DNA of 64,000 nucleotides, from assembly GCA_021769965.1 (NCBI GenBank), contig JAETRU010000009.1, positions 29,519 through 93,518 of the forward strand. Direction: 5' to 3'. Origin of the DNA: Eubacterium sp. (GTDB lineage: Bacteria; Bacillota; Clostridia; Peptostreptococcales; Anaerovoracaceae). The notes under the pieces were generated by a model that did no database searches, had not been told where the DNA came from, and worked only from the letters and a program-made list of their open reading frames with translations. The translations under genes were made by a program, and so were the position numbers. This document shows positions 9,261-17,974 of this stretch, in pieces. The stretch's first letter is position 1; each line of letters starts with the position of its first letter.

Positions 9261-9335
9261 GCTGCCTTGGTCAAGTGGTCAAGACGTAGCCCTCTCACGG
9301 CTGAATCAGGGGTTCGACTCCCCTAGGCAGTACCA
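9261..9335 (+). tRNA. tRNA-Glu (anticodon CTC)
   Basis: The cloverleaf can be drawn by eye. The acceptor GCTGCCT pairs with AGGCAGT (one G-T pair). The anticodon stem TAGCC/GGCTG closes the loop CTCTCAC with anticodon CTC, and the T-stem AGGGG/CCCCT encloses TTCGACT. The discriminator A and the CCA end are encoded (9332-9335). The D-stem is short (GTC/GAC). It reads GAG codons. Confidence 0.93.
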
Positions 9336-9341
9336 ATCACC

Positions 9342-9376
9342 AAAAAGGACTTCAAGGATGCTTGACAGTCCTTTTT
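9342..9376 (+). terminator. intrinsic terminator after tRNA-Glu
   Basis: The 10 bp inverted repeat AAAAAGGACT...AGTCCTTTTT ends in a T-run, directly after the tRNA. thrC starts 48 bases further on with no obvious promoter between, so some read-through into thrC is possible. Confidence 0.8.
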
Positions 9377-9423
9377 GATTATCACAGCGGACGAAAATCA
9401 TACCAGTTAAAAGGAGAATCCAT

Positions 9424-10902
9424 ATGAGAAAATTCAAGAGCACCCGCGGCAGCCAGCGGGAACTGACCGGCGCGCAGGCTATCATTGCCGGCATTGCGGA
9501 GGACAAGGGACTGTATGTTCCTGTAGAGATCCCGGCGCTGCCTTTTAAGATAGAGGACATGTTGGGAAAGACCTACAGGGAGGTGGCTTTCCAGGTTATC
9601 GGCGCTTTCTTTGACGATTATACAGAGGAGGAGATGAAGCGCTGCGTTGACGGAGCCTACGATGAGAAATTCGAGGCGGCCGACATCGCGCCGATGGCAT
9701 TCGCAGGGGACGCGTGGTTCCTGGAACTGTACCACGGCAAGACCGCGGCCTTTAAGGACATGGCCCTGTCCATTCTGCCGTATCTGCTGACCACGGCTGT
9801 AAAGAAAGAAAACGAAGACAAGAAGATCTGCATTCTGACCGCCACTTCCGGAGATACGGGTAAAGCAGCTCTGGAAGGCTTTGCCGATGTGCCGGGCACG
9901 GAGATCATCGTATTCTTCCCGAACCAGGGCGTCAGCCAGGTTCAGGAACGGCAGATGATCACCCAGGAGGGCGCGAACACCCACGTCTTCGCCATCAACG
10001 GCAATTTTGACGATGCCCAGACCGGCGTGAAGAAGATCTTTAATGACAGCGATCTCGCGCAGCGTCTGGCTGCTTCCGGCTGCAAGCTGTCTTCTGCCAA
10101 TTCGATCAATATCGGACGTCTGGTGCCTCAGGTGGCTTACTACGTCTACAGCTACATCAAGCTGGTGGAAAAAGGCGTGATCAAAAACGGCGAGGCCATG
10201 AACATCGTAGTGCCGACCGGTAATTTCGGCAATATCCTGGCTGGCTATTACGCCAAACAGATGGGCATCCCTGTGAACCGCTTCATCTGCGCGTCCAACG
10301 AAAACAAGGTCCTGACCGATTTTATCAATACCGGCGTTTACGATATCCGCAGAGATTTCTACCTGACCAACTCTCCATCCATGGATATCCTGATCTCAAG
10401 CAATCTGGAACGCCTGCTGTACCATTTGTCCGGCGGTAACGGCGCGGAGATCAAAGACCTCATGGAACGTCTGGACGCTGACAAGGTCTATACTGTAAGC
10501 GACGCTATCAAAGGGGGTCTGTCAGACTTCTACGGCGGCTACGCCGATGTGGACGCGACGTGTGAGACGATCGGGAAAATGTACAGAGAACACGGATATC
10601 TGCTGGATACCCATACTGCTGTTGCGTATAAAGTGTATGAGGATTACAGAAAGGCTACCGGCGATACGACGCCGACGGTGATCGCTTCTACCGCCAGCGC
10701 CTATAAATTCGCTGAGAGCGTGGCTAAGGCTATCGGACTTGGTGAAGAAGAGAACGGATTCCGCTATGTGGAAGCGCTGGCAGCGGAGACCGGCGTCCGC
10801 ATACCGAAGGGTCTTAAGGATCTGGATAAGAAGGAGATCCGCCATACCGGCGTCATCGATGTGGACCAGATGCTGACGACCGTAGAGGAAGCGGTAAAAT
10901 AG
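9424..10902 (+). CDS. thrC: threonine synthase
   Basis: A 492-residue PLP enzyme converting O-phosphohomoserine to threonine, the last step of threonine synthesis. The N-terminus (KFKSTRGSQRELTGAQAIIAGIAEDKGLY) is the threonine synthase N-domain. The PLP lysine is K111 in the AAFKDMAL motif, followed by TATSGDTGKAALEGF and the phosphate loop VPTGNFGNILAGYYAK. Length and arrangement match the long bacterial ThrC class. AAAAGGAGA precedes ATG 9424. No hom or thrB gene is adjacent. A terminator follows at 10923. Confidence 0.96.
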   Translation: MRKFKSTRGSQRELTGAQAIIAGIAEDKGLYVPVEIPALPFKIEDMLGKTYREVAFQVIGAFFDDYTEEEMKRCVDGAYDEKFEAADIAPMAFAGDAWFLELYHGKTAAFKDMALSILPYLLTTAVKKENEDKKICILTATSGDTGKAALEGFADVPGTEIIVFFPNQGVSQVQERQMITQEGANTHVFAINGNFDDAQTGVKKIFNDSDLAQRLAASGCKLSSANSINIGRLVPQVAYYVYSYIKLVEKGVIKNGEAMNIVVPTGNFGNILAGYYAKQMGIPVNRFICASNENKVLTDFINTGVYDIRRDFYLTNSPSMDILISSNLERLLYHLSGGNGAEIKDLMERLDADKVYTVSDAIKGGLSDFYGGYADVDATCETIGKMYREHGYLLDTHTAVAYKVYEDYRKATGDTTPTVIASTASAYKFAESVAKAIGLGEEENGFRYVEALAAETGVRIPKGLKDLDKKEIRHTGVIDVDQMLTTVEEAVK

Positions 10903-10922
10903 AACTGAATAACGAACTTTGC

Positions 10923-10965
10923 GCCCTGCGGCTTTTGTGAAAATGGCTGCGGGGCTTTTCATTTT
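10923..10965 (+). terminator. intrinsic terminator after thrC
   Basis: GCCCTGCGGC pairs with GCTGCGGGGC (two G-T pairs) around a 12-13 base loop, followed by TTTTCATTTT. Confidence 0.75.
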
Positions 10966-11007
10966 GTGGTACAATGAGCGTAATACAGGAGTGAGGAGGC
11001 GGCTGTT

Positions 11008-11919
11008 ATGAAAAGAAAGTGTTTGTCTGCTGTGTTTTTTCTGCTTTTGCTGGTGATGATCTTTCCGGCGGCTGTAAACGCGGATGTGGGACCGAAGCCA
11101 TCGGTCGTGGTGGCCTTTCAGGGTCTTGGAGATGAGCTGTGCTACGGGACCCTGCTTTCTGAGAATGAATCTACTGGGCCGTCGTCGATCTGGGACGGCA
11201 GAGAGGAAACCGCGAAGTACCGGGAGAACCAGGGCTATGACTGGGCAGAGCTGGATCACGAGACGTGGAAGGCTTTTGTAAGCTATGAGGATGCTGACGG
11301 CTATCACTTCCTGCAGGAGGGATGGCGCGTCGATGAAACCAAAGAGCTTGCGTGGACCTATTATCCGCCGTATTCCTTTAAAATACTGCTTTACTTTCCG
11401 GAGCGGAACGCCTTTGCTGTCAGCGGCGTCTATGAGCGGTATGCTTTTGACAGTTATTTCACTGTAGATATGAACGGCGTTTCCATAGCGGAAGCGCAGG
11501 GAAATACGCCTGTTCTGACGGCGGAAAAAAGTTACGATCACACCTGGGAACTCATCTCTCTGGCGGTCAGGACCGTGATCACGATCCTGCTGGAGATATG
11601 CACAGCGCTGCTGTTCGGATATCGCGCGAAGAAACAGCTTCTGTGTATCACGGCCGTAAACGTGGTGACCCAGATCATTTTAAATGTGGCGCTGAATGTC
11701 ATCAACTACAGGTATGGTTACATGGCCTTTACCGTGGATTATGTGCTGTTTGAGATCGCGGTCTTTGTGATCGAAGCAGTTTTATTCTGCAGACTGCTGC
11801 CGGAGAAACGGGAAAAGCCGCAAGGGCAGGGACGGATCGTCGCCTACGCGTTTGCGGCTAATGGGGTTTCCTTCGCGGCAGGTTTTGCCGTGGCGAAAGT
11901 GCTGCCGGGAATATTTTGA
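11008..11919 (+). CDS. secreted/membrane protein of unknown function
   Basis: A 303-residue protein. The signal peptide (about residues 1-25, ending near VNA) is followed by an external domain of about 150 residues that opens with DVGPKPSVVVAFQGLG, then four hydrophobic helices in the C-terminal half (about residues 180-300). The DVGPKPS opening recurs in uncharacterised Clostridia proteins as I remember them. GAGGAGG precedes ATG 11008, with a -10-like TACAAT near 10969. It ends 8 bases from the convergent aminotransferase gene. I can assign no function. Confidence 0.7.
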   Translation: MKRKCLSAVFFLLLLVMIFPAAVNADVGPKPSVVVAFQGLGDELCYGTLLSENESTGPSSIWDGREETAKYRENQGYDWAELDHETWKAFVSYEDADGYHFLQEGWRVDETKELAWTYYPPYSFKILLYFPERNAFAVSGVYERYAFDSYFTVDMNGVSIAEAQGNTPVLTAEKSYDHTWELISLAVRTVITILLEICTALLFGYRAKKQLLCITAVNVVTQIILNVALNVINYRYGYMAFTVDYVLFEIAVFVIEAVLFCRLLPEKREKPQGQGRIVAYAFAANGVSFAAGFAVAKVLPGIF

Positions 11920-11927
11920 TCGGGGAT

Positions 11928-13106
11928 CTACAGTTCTTTCAGCAGTTCGCCCAGTCTGCGTATGCCTTCATCGATGGTCTGGCTGTCAGCATTGGTGTAG
12001 TTCAGACGCATGGTGTTGGCGTTTTTTACATCGATATAGAAAGGATCGCCCGGTACGAATGCGATTTTTCTGTCGAGGGCTTTCTGGAAGAGGGACATGG
12101 CGCTGACGCCTTCCGGCAGGGTGACCCACAGGAACATGCCGCCTTTCGGCCGGGTGTATGTTACAGTGTCCGGGAAGTATTTCTCCATAGCAGAGATCAT
12201 GGCCAGGGCCTGGCTTTGATACAGCTCCGTGATCTTCGCGATGTGAGCGTCCAGATCGTTATGGATCAGGTAATCCCAGAGCAGATATTGAGAGAAAACA
12301 TTGGTGTGCAGGTCACTGGCTTCTTTGGCAATGGACAGATAACGCAGCAGCTCGGTATTTTCGGAGATGATGAAGCCGGTCCGCATGCCCGGTGTCACGA
12401 TTTTTGAGAAGGAACCCATGAGAAGGCTGAAGCGGAGCCGGCCGGCGCCGATGTAAGGCAGGTGTCCGCCTTCAAAGCGCAGCTCGCCGTAAGGATCGTC
12501 TTCGACCATGACGATGTCCTTGTCCGCCAGCAGTTCATAGACTTTCTCGCGGGTCTCGGCAGAGTAAGTAAGCCCTGTCGGATTCTGGAAATCAGGAATA
12601 GCGTAGAACAGCTTTACATTGTCATGCTGCAGGGCTTCTTCCAGCTGGGCCAGATCCGGTCCGTCTTCGTGAAGATCGACAGGATAGAAGACAGGCTGAC
12701 TCATGGAGAAGGTCTGTATGGCAGCCAGATATGTAGGTTTCTCCACGATGACGCCGTCTCCTTTGTTCAGCAGAACCTTTCCGATCAGATCCAGAGCCTG
12801 CTGGGAACCGGTAGTGATCAGAATATTGTCAACGGTAAGATCCATGCCGAATTTGCGGTTGTACCGGTCGGCGATATACTGCCGGAGCTGCGGCAGCCCG
12901 GCCGTGATGGAGTACTGGAACGCCTGGCTTCCGTAATTTTTTACGACGCGCCGCGCGGATTCCAGCAGTTCTTCCTGAGGAAAAGAGATCGGATTCGGCA
13001 GGCCGCCGGCAAAGGATATGATGTCGGGATCTGAAGCGGCTTTCAGAATGCCTCTCACGAAGGAAGGCGGCGTCAGTCTGATTCCATCTGATAACATTTT
13101 TTCCAT
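11928..13106 (-). CDS. fold-type I PLP aminotransferase (MocR/LysN-like domain, no HTH)
   Basis: A 392-residue aminotransferase class I/II protein. It has FAGGLPNPISFP near the N-terminus, TGSQQALDLIGK, PDFQNPTG, DDPYGELRF and the PLP-lysine motif SFSKIVTPGMRTGF. The pattern is that of 2-aminoadipate or aromatic/branched-chain aminotransferases related to MocR effector domains, but no GntR helix-turn-helix is present. It probably uses 2-oxoglutarate as amino acceptor; the donor is not predictable. The gene is divergent from the rnf operon, so the two share the 13107-13330 region. Confidence 0.9.
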   Translation of the reverse strand: MEKMLSDGIRLTPPSFVRGILKAASDPDIISFAGGLPNPISFPQEELLESARRVVKNYGSQAFQYSITAGLPQLRQYIADRYNRKFGMDLTVDNILITTGSQQALDLIGKVLLNKGDGVIVEKPTYLAAIQTFSMSQPVFYPVDLHEDGPDLAQLEEALQHDNVKLFYAIPDFQNPTGLTYSAETREKVYELLADKDIVMVEDDPYGELRFEGGHLPYIGAGRLRFSLLMGSFSKIVTPGMRTGFIISENTELLRYLSIAKEASDLHTNVFSQYLLWDYLIHNDLDAHIAKITELYQSQALAMISAMEKYFPDTVTYTRPKGGMFLWVTLPEGVSAMSLFQKALDRKIAFVPGDPFYIDVKNANTMRLNYTNADSQTIDEGIRRLGELLKEL

Positions 13107-13259
13107 AGTTTTGGTCCTCCTTGATGGTACCTTTTGAAATTTGTTATTATTAAATATATGCTTGTACCAGACAGAAAAGAACGGTGAGAACAGATAATAT
13201 ATCTATTAGATAAACTTATAGATATATTAAGAAGATTTGACAAGAAATTAACAAAATCG

Positions 13260-13288
13260 TTGCTAGTACTAAAGTACTATGCTAGAAT
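13260..13288 (+). promoter_or_regulatory. rnf operon promoter with an internal palindrome
   Basis: TTGCTA (13260-13265) and TAGAAT (13283-13288) are 17 bases apart. The perfect palindrome TAGTACTAAAGTACTA at 13264-13279 fills the spacer, as an operator would. A second possible -35, TTGACA, lies further upstream near 13237. The first rnf gene starts 43 bases downstream of the -10 box with AGAGGAG before it. Confidence 0.6.
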
Positions 13289-13330
13289 TAGAGTATAGTA
13301 CTGCCTATTTAATAAGAGGAGCGTGATTGA

Positions 13331-14653
13331 ATGAGTCAAAACAAAGCAAAAAAAGGAGTTCATCCGTACGAAGGAAAAGAACTCTCCAAGGATAGTCCTA
13401 TCGCTTCCGTTTCTGCAGCGAGCGTCATGGTCTATCCTTTGTCACAGCATATTGGAGCGCCTGCGAAGGCAATCGTTTCGCCGGGCGACCATGTTCTCAA
13501 GGGGCAGATGATCGCGGAAGCAGACGGCTTCATTTCTGCTCCGGTCTACAGTGCGGTATCAGGGACAGTGAAATCTATTGAGAAGAGATTCATTGCAAAT
13601 GGAGAAAAGGCTGAGTGCGTTGTCATTGAAAATGACGGTGCGGGAGAAACGGCAGATCCGTTCGGCAAGACCCGCAGTCTCGACAGTCTGTCAGGCAGGG
13701 AAATTATTGATATTATTACAAAGGCAGGCATTGTCGGTCTGGGCGGCGCGGGGTTTCCTGCGGGAGTGAAGCTTTCGCCGAAGAGTCCCCAGGACATCGA
13801 TACCATCATCATCAATGGTTCTGAGTGCGAGCCGTATCTGACGGCAGACTATCGCCTGATGATGGAGAAAAGCGACGAACTGATCCTGGGCGTCAAAGCG
13901 ATCCTGAAACTCTTTGACAAAGCGAAAGCTGTGATCGGCGTGGAAGACAATAAGCCGGACGCGATCCGGCTGCTGGAGGAAAAAGCCGCGGGAGAGGACA
14001 GAATTTCTGTTCTGGCCCTTAAAACAAAGTATCCACAGGGCGGTGAAAGACAGCTGATCTACTCGGTCACCGGAAGAAAGATCAATTCGAAGATGCTGCC
14101 GGCTGACAAAGGCTGTCTGGTCTTCAATGCGGCTACCTGCTTCGCGATCTATGAAGCAGTCTGTCTGCAGATGCCTTTGATCCACCGGGTCATGACAGTC
14201 ACCGGCGAAGGAGTGAACACGCCATGCAATCTGGATGTTCCACTGGGCATGACTTTCGGACAGGTTCTGGAAGCTGCCGGCGGCGCGGCTGAGGGCGCAG
14301 TCAAGTTCATTGCCGGAGGTCCTATGATGGGTCTGGCGCTGAGCACTTTGGACGTGCCTGTGGTAAAGACATCTTCTGCGCTTCTTGTTTTCACGCAGGA
14401 CGACGTCGCGGTCCTTCCTGAGTCAGCGTGTATCCACTGCGGACGGTGTGTCGGCGCCTGTCCGGAAGATCTGGTTCCACAGATGCTTGCGAAAGAGATC
14501 AAGGCGGAGAATTATGAGAGATTCGACCAGTTAGGCGGTATGGAATGTATGGAATGCGGATGCTGTACCTACGGCTGTCCGGCAAAGATCCCTCTCACAC
14601 AGATGTTCAAATTAGGCAAGGTAAAAGTGCGTGAAATGCGTATCGTCGGTTAA
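13331..14653 (+). CDS. rnfC: Rnf complex subunit C, NADH-binding side
   Basis: A 440-residue peripheral subunit of the Rnf ferredoxin:NAD+ oxidoreductase. The N-terminal RnfC/biotin-lipoyl-like fold (HPYEGKELSKDSPI) is followed by the glycine-rich nucleotide/FMN segment GLGGAGFPAGVKL and two [4Fe-4S] clusters: CIHCGRCVGACP from C367, and CMECGCCTYGCP about 40 residues later. It takes part in coupling reduced ferredoxin oxidation to NAD+ reduction with Na+ or H+ export. It is the first gene of the rnfCDGEAB operon, the order usual in Clostridia, with AGAGGAG before ATG 13331. Confidence 0.96.
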   Translation: MSQNKAKKGVHPYEGKELSKDSPIASVSAASVMVYPLSQHIGAPAKAIVSPGDHVLKGQMIAEADGFISAPVYSAVSGTVKSIEKRFIANGEKAECVVIENDGAGETADPFGKTRSLDSLSGREIIDIITKAGIVGLGGAGFPAGVKLSPKSPQDIDTIIINGSECEPYLTADYRLMMEKSDELILGVKAILKLFDKAKAVIGVEDNKPDAIRLLEEKAAGEDRISVLALKTKYPQGGERQLIYSVTGRKINSKMLPADKGCLVFNAATCFAIYEAVCLQMPLIHRVMTVTGEGVNTPCNLDVPLGMTFGQVLEAAGGAAEGAVKFIAGGPMMGLALSTLDVPVVKTSSALLVFTQDDVAVLPESACIHCGRCVGACPEDLVPQMLAKEIKAENYERFDQLGGMECMECGCCTYGCPAKIPLTQMFKLGKVKVREMRIVG

Positions 14654-14670
14654 TGAAGTAGAGGTGTTTT

Positions 14671-15615
14671 ATGTATAATGTTTCAGTGTCTCCTCATGTG
14701 AGGGAGCAAAGCACGACCCAGTCTATCATGCGGGACGTGATCATCGCACTTCTTCCGATTCTCGCCTTTGGCGTATATCATTTCGGAATGGGTGCACTGC
14801 AGGTGATAATTATTTCAGTAGTGACCTGCGTAGTCGGAGAACTTTTATTTGATCTGGCGGCGAAGAAACCGGTTACGGTCTTCGATGGCAGCGCAGTGGT
14901 AACAGGATTGATCCTCGCGATCAATTTACCGGCTACTGCCATCTGGTGGATGCCGGTGCTGGGTGGCCTGTTTGCCATCATCGCGGTCAAGATGCTGTTT
15001 GGCGGACTGGGTCAGAACTTTATGAACCCGGCGCTTGCTGCCAGATGCTTCCTGCTGATATCTTTTTCGGGAAGAATGACAGATTTCACTATGGATGGTG
15101 TCTCTTCGGCTACGCCTCTTGCGGCGCTGAAAGCCGGTGAAACGCCTGACCTGTTATCCCTGTTTTTAGGATTCCATGGCGGCTGTATCGGTGAGGTATC
15201 CGCGCTGGCGATTCTGGCCGGCGGTATTTACCTGATCGCGAAGAAAGTGATCTCTGTGAGGATCCCGCTTACTTACATACTGTCGACAGCAGTATTTATC
15301 CTGCTGATCAATCTGATCAACGGCGGAGATACCAGCATGAACTATCTGCTGGCGCAGGTGCTTTCCGGCGGTCTTCTCGTAGGCGCGTTCTTTATGGCGA
15401 CAGATTACGCGACCAGCCCGATCACAGTGAAGGGGCAGCTGCTTTACGGCGTTCTCCTGGGACTGTTTACGGCGCTGTTCAGAACCATAGGTTCGTCGGC
15501 AGAAGGCGTTTCTTATGCGATCATCATCTGCAACCTGCTGGTTCCTCTCATTGAGAAAGTAACCATTCCAAGGCCTTTCGGCTGTGAAAAAGCGAAAGGA
15601 GGAAGCAAAGCATGA
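14671..15615 (+). CDS. rnfD: Rnf complex subunit D, flavinylated membrane protein
   Basis: A 314-residue NqrB/RnfD family protein with about nine to ten membrane segments. The segment VSSATPLAAL contains T148, at the position of the threonine that carries covalent FMN in RnfD/NqrB (motif S-[GS]-A-T); ApbE, encoded downstream, would attach it. It begins 17 bases after rnfC and overlaps rnfG by four bases. Confidence 0.95.
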   Translation: MYNVSVSPHVREQSTTQSIMRDVIIALLPILAFGVYHFGMGALQVIIISVVTCVVGELLFDLAAKKPVTVFDGSAVVTGLILAINLPATAIWWMPVLGGLFAIIAVKMLFGGLGQNFMNPALAARCFLLISFSGRMTDFTMDGVSSATPLAALKAGETPDLLSLFLGFHGGCIGEVSALAILAGGIYLIAKKVISVRIPLTYILSTAVFILLINLINGGDTSMNYLLAQVLSGGLLVGAFFMATDYATSPITVKGQLLYGVLLGLFTALFRTIGSSAEGVSYAIIICNLLVPLIEKVTIPRPFGCEKAKGGSKA

Positions 15616-16703
15616 ATAAGAGATCATCAACCTTAACTAATACGATCGTTCTGGTCGTGGTGACCTTTGTTGCGATCCTGGCACTTTCAGTGGTCTATCA
15701 GGTCACCAAAGAACCGATCGAACAGGCGGAGATCAACGCCAGGGCAGAGGTGTACAAGGTCGTCTATCCTGAGGCAAAGGGATTTGCGCAGATCGACGAT
15801 ACAGAGGCTCTGCTTGAGGGTTCGGCAGATCTGCTGAGTGAAGCCGGTTACAGCGGATGTTTTGTCAACGACGTACTGGCTGTGACAGACCCGACAGATT
15901 CCAGCGGCACGCCGGAGGGTTATGTTATCGCGGCGACTTCTCCAAGCGGATACGGCGGTGACGTTCAGGTTGCTGTCGGTATCACAAAGGACGGCGTGCT
16001 GACCGGTTTTAATGTAGTTTCCCATTCTGAGACAGCCGGTCTGGGCTCTAAATGTACGGATCCCGCGTTTACAGAACAGTTCGCTGGAAAGAAGGCTGAG
16101 ACGCTTGCGTTCAGCAAGACCGGAGCGTCTGAGGACAACGAGATCGACGCCATCGGCGGCGCTACGATCACCACCGGAGCTGTAACGGACGCTGCCAACG
16201 CTGCTATCGCGTTTTATCAGGCGCATTTCGGCGGCGGACTTGCGCCGGCGGAAGAAGTGGATCCTATGGCAAAAGCATTCCCGGATGCTGATCCGGAAAG
16301 TCTTATCGATCATAAGATCGACGAGGTATCCGGCGAGAACTATACGGTGAACGAAGTAAAAGAAGTCAAAGATGCCGGTTATATCGTCATCGTGACCGCC
16401 CATAACGGATATGACGGCGACCTGCAGATCGCACTTGGTATCGGAAACGACGGACTGATCAAAGGATTCGCGACGCTGATATGCAACGAAACGAAGACTT
16501 TAGGCGGCCAGTGCGCCGGCGATGAGTTCGCGGCGCAGTTTGCGGGGATGAAAGCCGAAGCGGTATCCCGTGTGGCTTCCGGGGCAAAAACAGAGAATAA
16601 CGAGATCGACGCCATTGCCGGAGCGACCATCACCACTGACGCGGTGCTGACGGCGGTAAACGGCGCTATCGAATATTATAACAAAGAACTGAAAGGAGCG
16701 TGA
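15612..16703 (+). CDS. rnfG: Rnf complex subunit G with two FMN-binding domains
   Basis: A 363-residue protein, nearly twice the usual RnfG length of about 180-220. One N-terminal membrane helix (about residues 10-32) is followed by two FMN-binding domains. Each ends in a flavinylation-like motif: EIDAIGGATITTGAV around T185 and EIDAIAGATITTDAV around T339. The first position of the canonical [ST]GAT[IV]T is Gly or Ala, which some Firmicutes RnfG proteins also show. Both copies keep the G-A-T-I-T core, so the protein could carry two covalent FMNs on the outer face of the membrane. The duplication is clear in the sequence; two bound flavins are inferred. Confidence 0.93.
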   Translation: MNKRSSTLTNTIVLVVVTFVAILALSVVYQVTKEPIEQAEINARAEVYKVVYPEAKGFAQIDDTEALLEGSADLLSEAGYSGCFVNDVLAVTDPTDSSGTPEGYVIAATSPSGYGGDVQVAVGITKDGVLTGFNVVSHSETAGLGSKCTDPAFTEQFAGKKAETLAFSKTGASEDNEIDAIGGATITTGAVTDAANAAIAFYQAHFGGGLAPAEEVDPMAKAFPDADPESLIDHKIDEVSGENYTVNEVKEVKDAGYIVIVTAHNGYDGDLQIALGIGNDGLIKGFATLICNETKTLGGQCAGDEFAAQFAGMKAEAVSRVASGAKTENNEIDAIAGATITTDAVLTAVNGAIEYYNKELKGA

Positions 16704-16708
16704 GATTG

Positions 16709-17389
16709 ATGAAAGCAGCATTGGAAAGATTGTATAACGGCATCATCAAGGAAAACCCGACCTTTGTACTCATGCTCGGTATGTGTCCGACTCTGGCCGT
16801 GACCACCAGCGCAAGCAACGGTTTCGGCATGGGCATCGCGACCATGGCGGTACTGATCATGTCGAATCTGATCATTTCGCTCCTTAGAAAGGTGATTCCA
16901 GGCGGCGTCAGAGTACCGGTGTATATCATTATCATCGCGTCCTTTGTAACCATTGTGGAACTTCTGATGCACGCCTATATGACGTTCCTCTTTGAGAGTC
17001 TGGGGATCTTCATTCCGCTGATCGTAGTAAACTGTATCATTTTAGGCAGAGCCGAAACGTACGCGTCCAAAAACGGCCCGTTCCTGTCAGCCTTTGACGG
17101 CGTAGGCATCGGTCTTGGATTTACCCTCGGACTGACTGTGATCGGTATGGTGAGAGAACTGATCGGAAACGGGACCATCTTCAATATGCAGATCATGCCG
17201 GAAAGCTATGAGCCGATCTCTATTTTCGTCATGGCGCCGGGTGCGTTCTTCGTACTCTCTATTCTGTGTATGATTCAGAATAAGTTAAAGTTAAAAGGGG
17301 CAAACCGCCACGTAAAAGGCGAGGGAGGATGCAGCGGGAACTGCGAGACCTGTCCTGCTGCCGGTAAGGAGGTAGAGAAGAATGAATAG
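16709..17389 (+). CDS. rnfE: Rnf complex subunit E, integral membrane
   Basis: A 226-residue RnfE/NqrD family protein with about six membrane helices and the conserved NPTFVLMLGMCPTLAVTTS segment, whose cysteine helps bind an intramembrane Fe-S centre with RnfA. ATG 16709 is chosen over GTG 16700, which overlaps the rnfG stop; AAAGGAG lies at about 16690-16696. The cytoplasmic tail has an extra Cys-rich end (CSGNCETCPAAG), which may bind metal; not all RnfE proteins have it. Confidence 0.94.
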   Translation: MKAALERLYNGIIKENPTFVLMLGMCPTLAVTTSASNGFGMGIATMAVLIMSNLIISLLRKVIPGGVRVPVYIIIIASFVTIVELLMHAYMTFLFESLGIFIPLIVVNCIILGRAETYASKNGPFLSAFDGVGIGLGFTLGLTVIGMVRELIGNGTIFNMQIMPESYEPISIFVMAPGAFFVLSILCMIQNKLKLKGANRHVKGEGGCSGNCETCPAAGKEVEKNE

Positions 17390-17960
17390 CAGTTTATTTT
17401 TAGTACTTCTTACAACAGCGCTGATCAATAACGTGGTATTGAGCCAGTTCCTCGGAATCTGTCCGTTCCTGGGCGTATCCAAGAACGTGAAAACGGCTGC
17501 CGGTATGGGCGGCGCGGTAATTTTCGTAATTACCATCGCCTCTGCAGTATCCAGCCTGCTCTACGATTATCTGCTGGTGAAGTTCGATCTGACATACCTG
17601 AAGACTATCGTTTTCATCATGGTGATCGCGTTTTTAGTACAGCTTGTGGAAGTGTTCCTGAAGAAAATGATACCGCCTCTGTATAAGAGTTTAGGCGTGT
17701 TCCTGCCGCTGATCACCACGAACTGCGCTGTTCTGGGCACAGCTCTGACCAACGTGCAGTCTTCCAATGACTTTATCACCAGCGTGGTATCCGGCATCGG
17801 AACTTCCATCGGTTTCTGCATTGCGATCATTATCATGGCGGGAGTCAGAGAAAAGAGTGAGACCAACGATTTCCCTGAATCCTTCAGGGGAACGCCGGCA
17901 GTTTTGATGACCGCGTGCCTGATGTCCATCGCGTTTTATGGATTCGGCATGTTAGCATAG
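17382..17960 (+). CDS. rnfA: Rnf complex subunit A, integral membrane
   Basis: A 192-residue RnfA/NqrE family protein with six predicted helices. It has the paired motifs NNVVLSQFLGICPFLGVSK and LGVFLPLITTNCAVLGTAL, each with the cysteine expected to share an Fe-S centre with RnfE. GGAGGTAGAGAAG precedes ATG 17382, and the start overlaps the rnfE end. Confidence 0.96.
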   Translation: MNSSLFLVLLTTALINNVVLSQFLGICPFLGVSKNVKTAAGMGGAVIFVITIASAVSSLLYDYLLVKFDLTYLKTIVFIMVIAFLVQLVEVFLKKMIPPLYKSLGVFLPLITTNCAVLGTALTNVQSSNDFITSVVSGIGTSIGFCIAIIIMAGVREKSETNDFPESFRGTPAVLMTACLMSIAFYGFGMLA

Positions 17961-17974
17961 AGGAGGGACAGGAT

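Noticed and set aside
9342..9423. Hairpin before thrC as a T-box or threonine attenuator
   Set aside because: No T-box sequence, specifier loop or leader peptide with Thr codons is visible; the hairpin is simply a terminator for tRNA-Glu.
10522..11541. 339-codon minus-strand frame
   Set aside because: It spans the thrC end, the terminator and the next gene on the other strand, so it cannot be a natural transcript unit.
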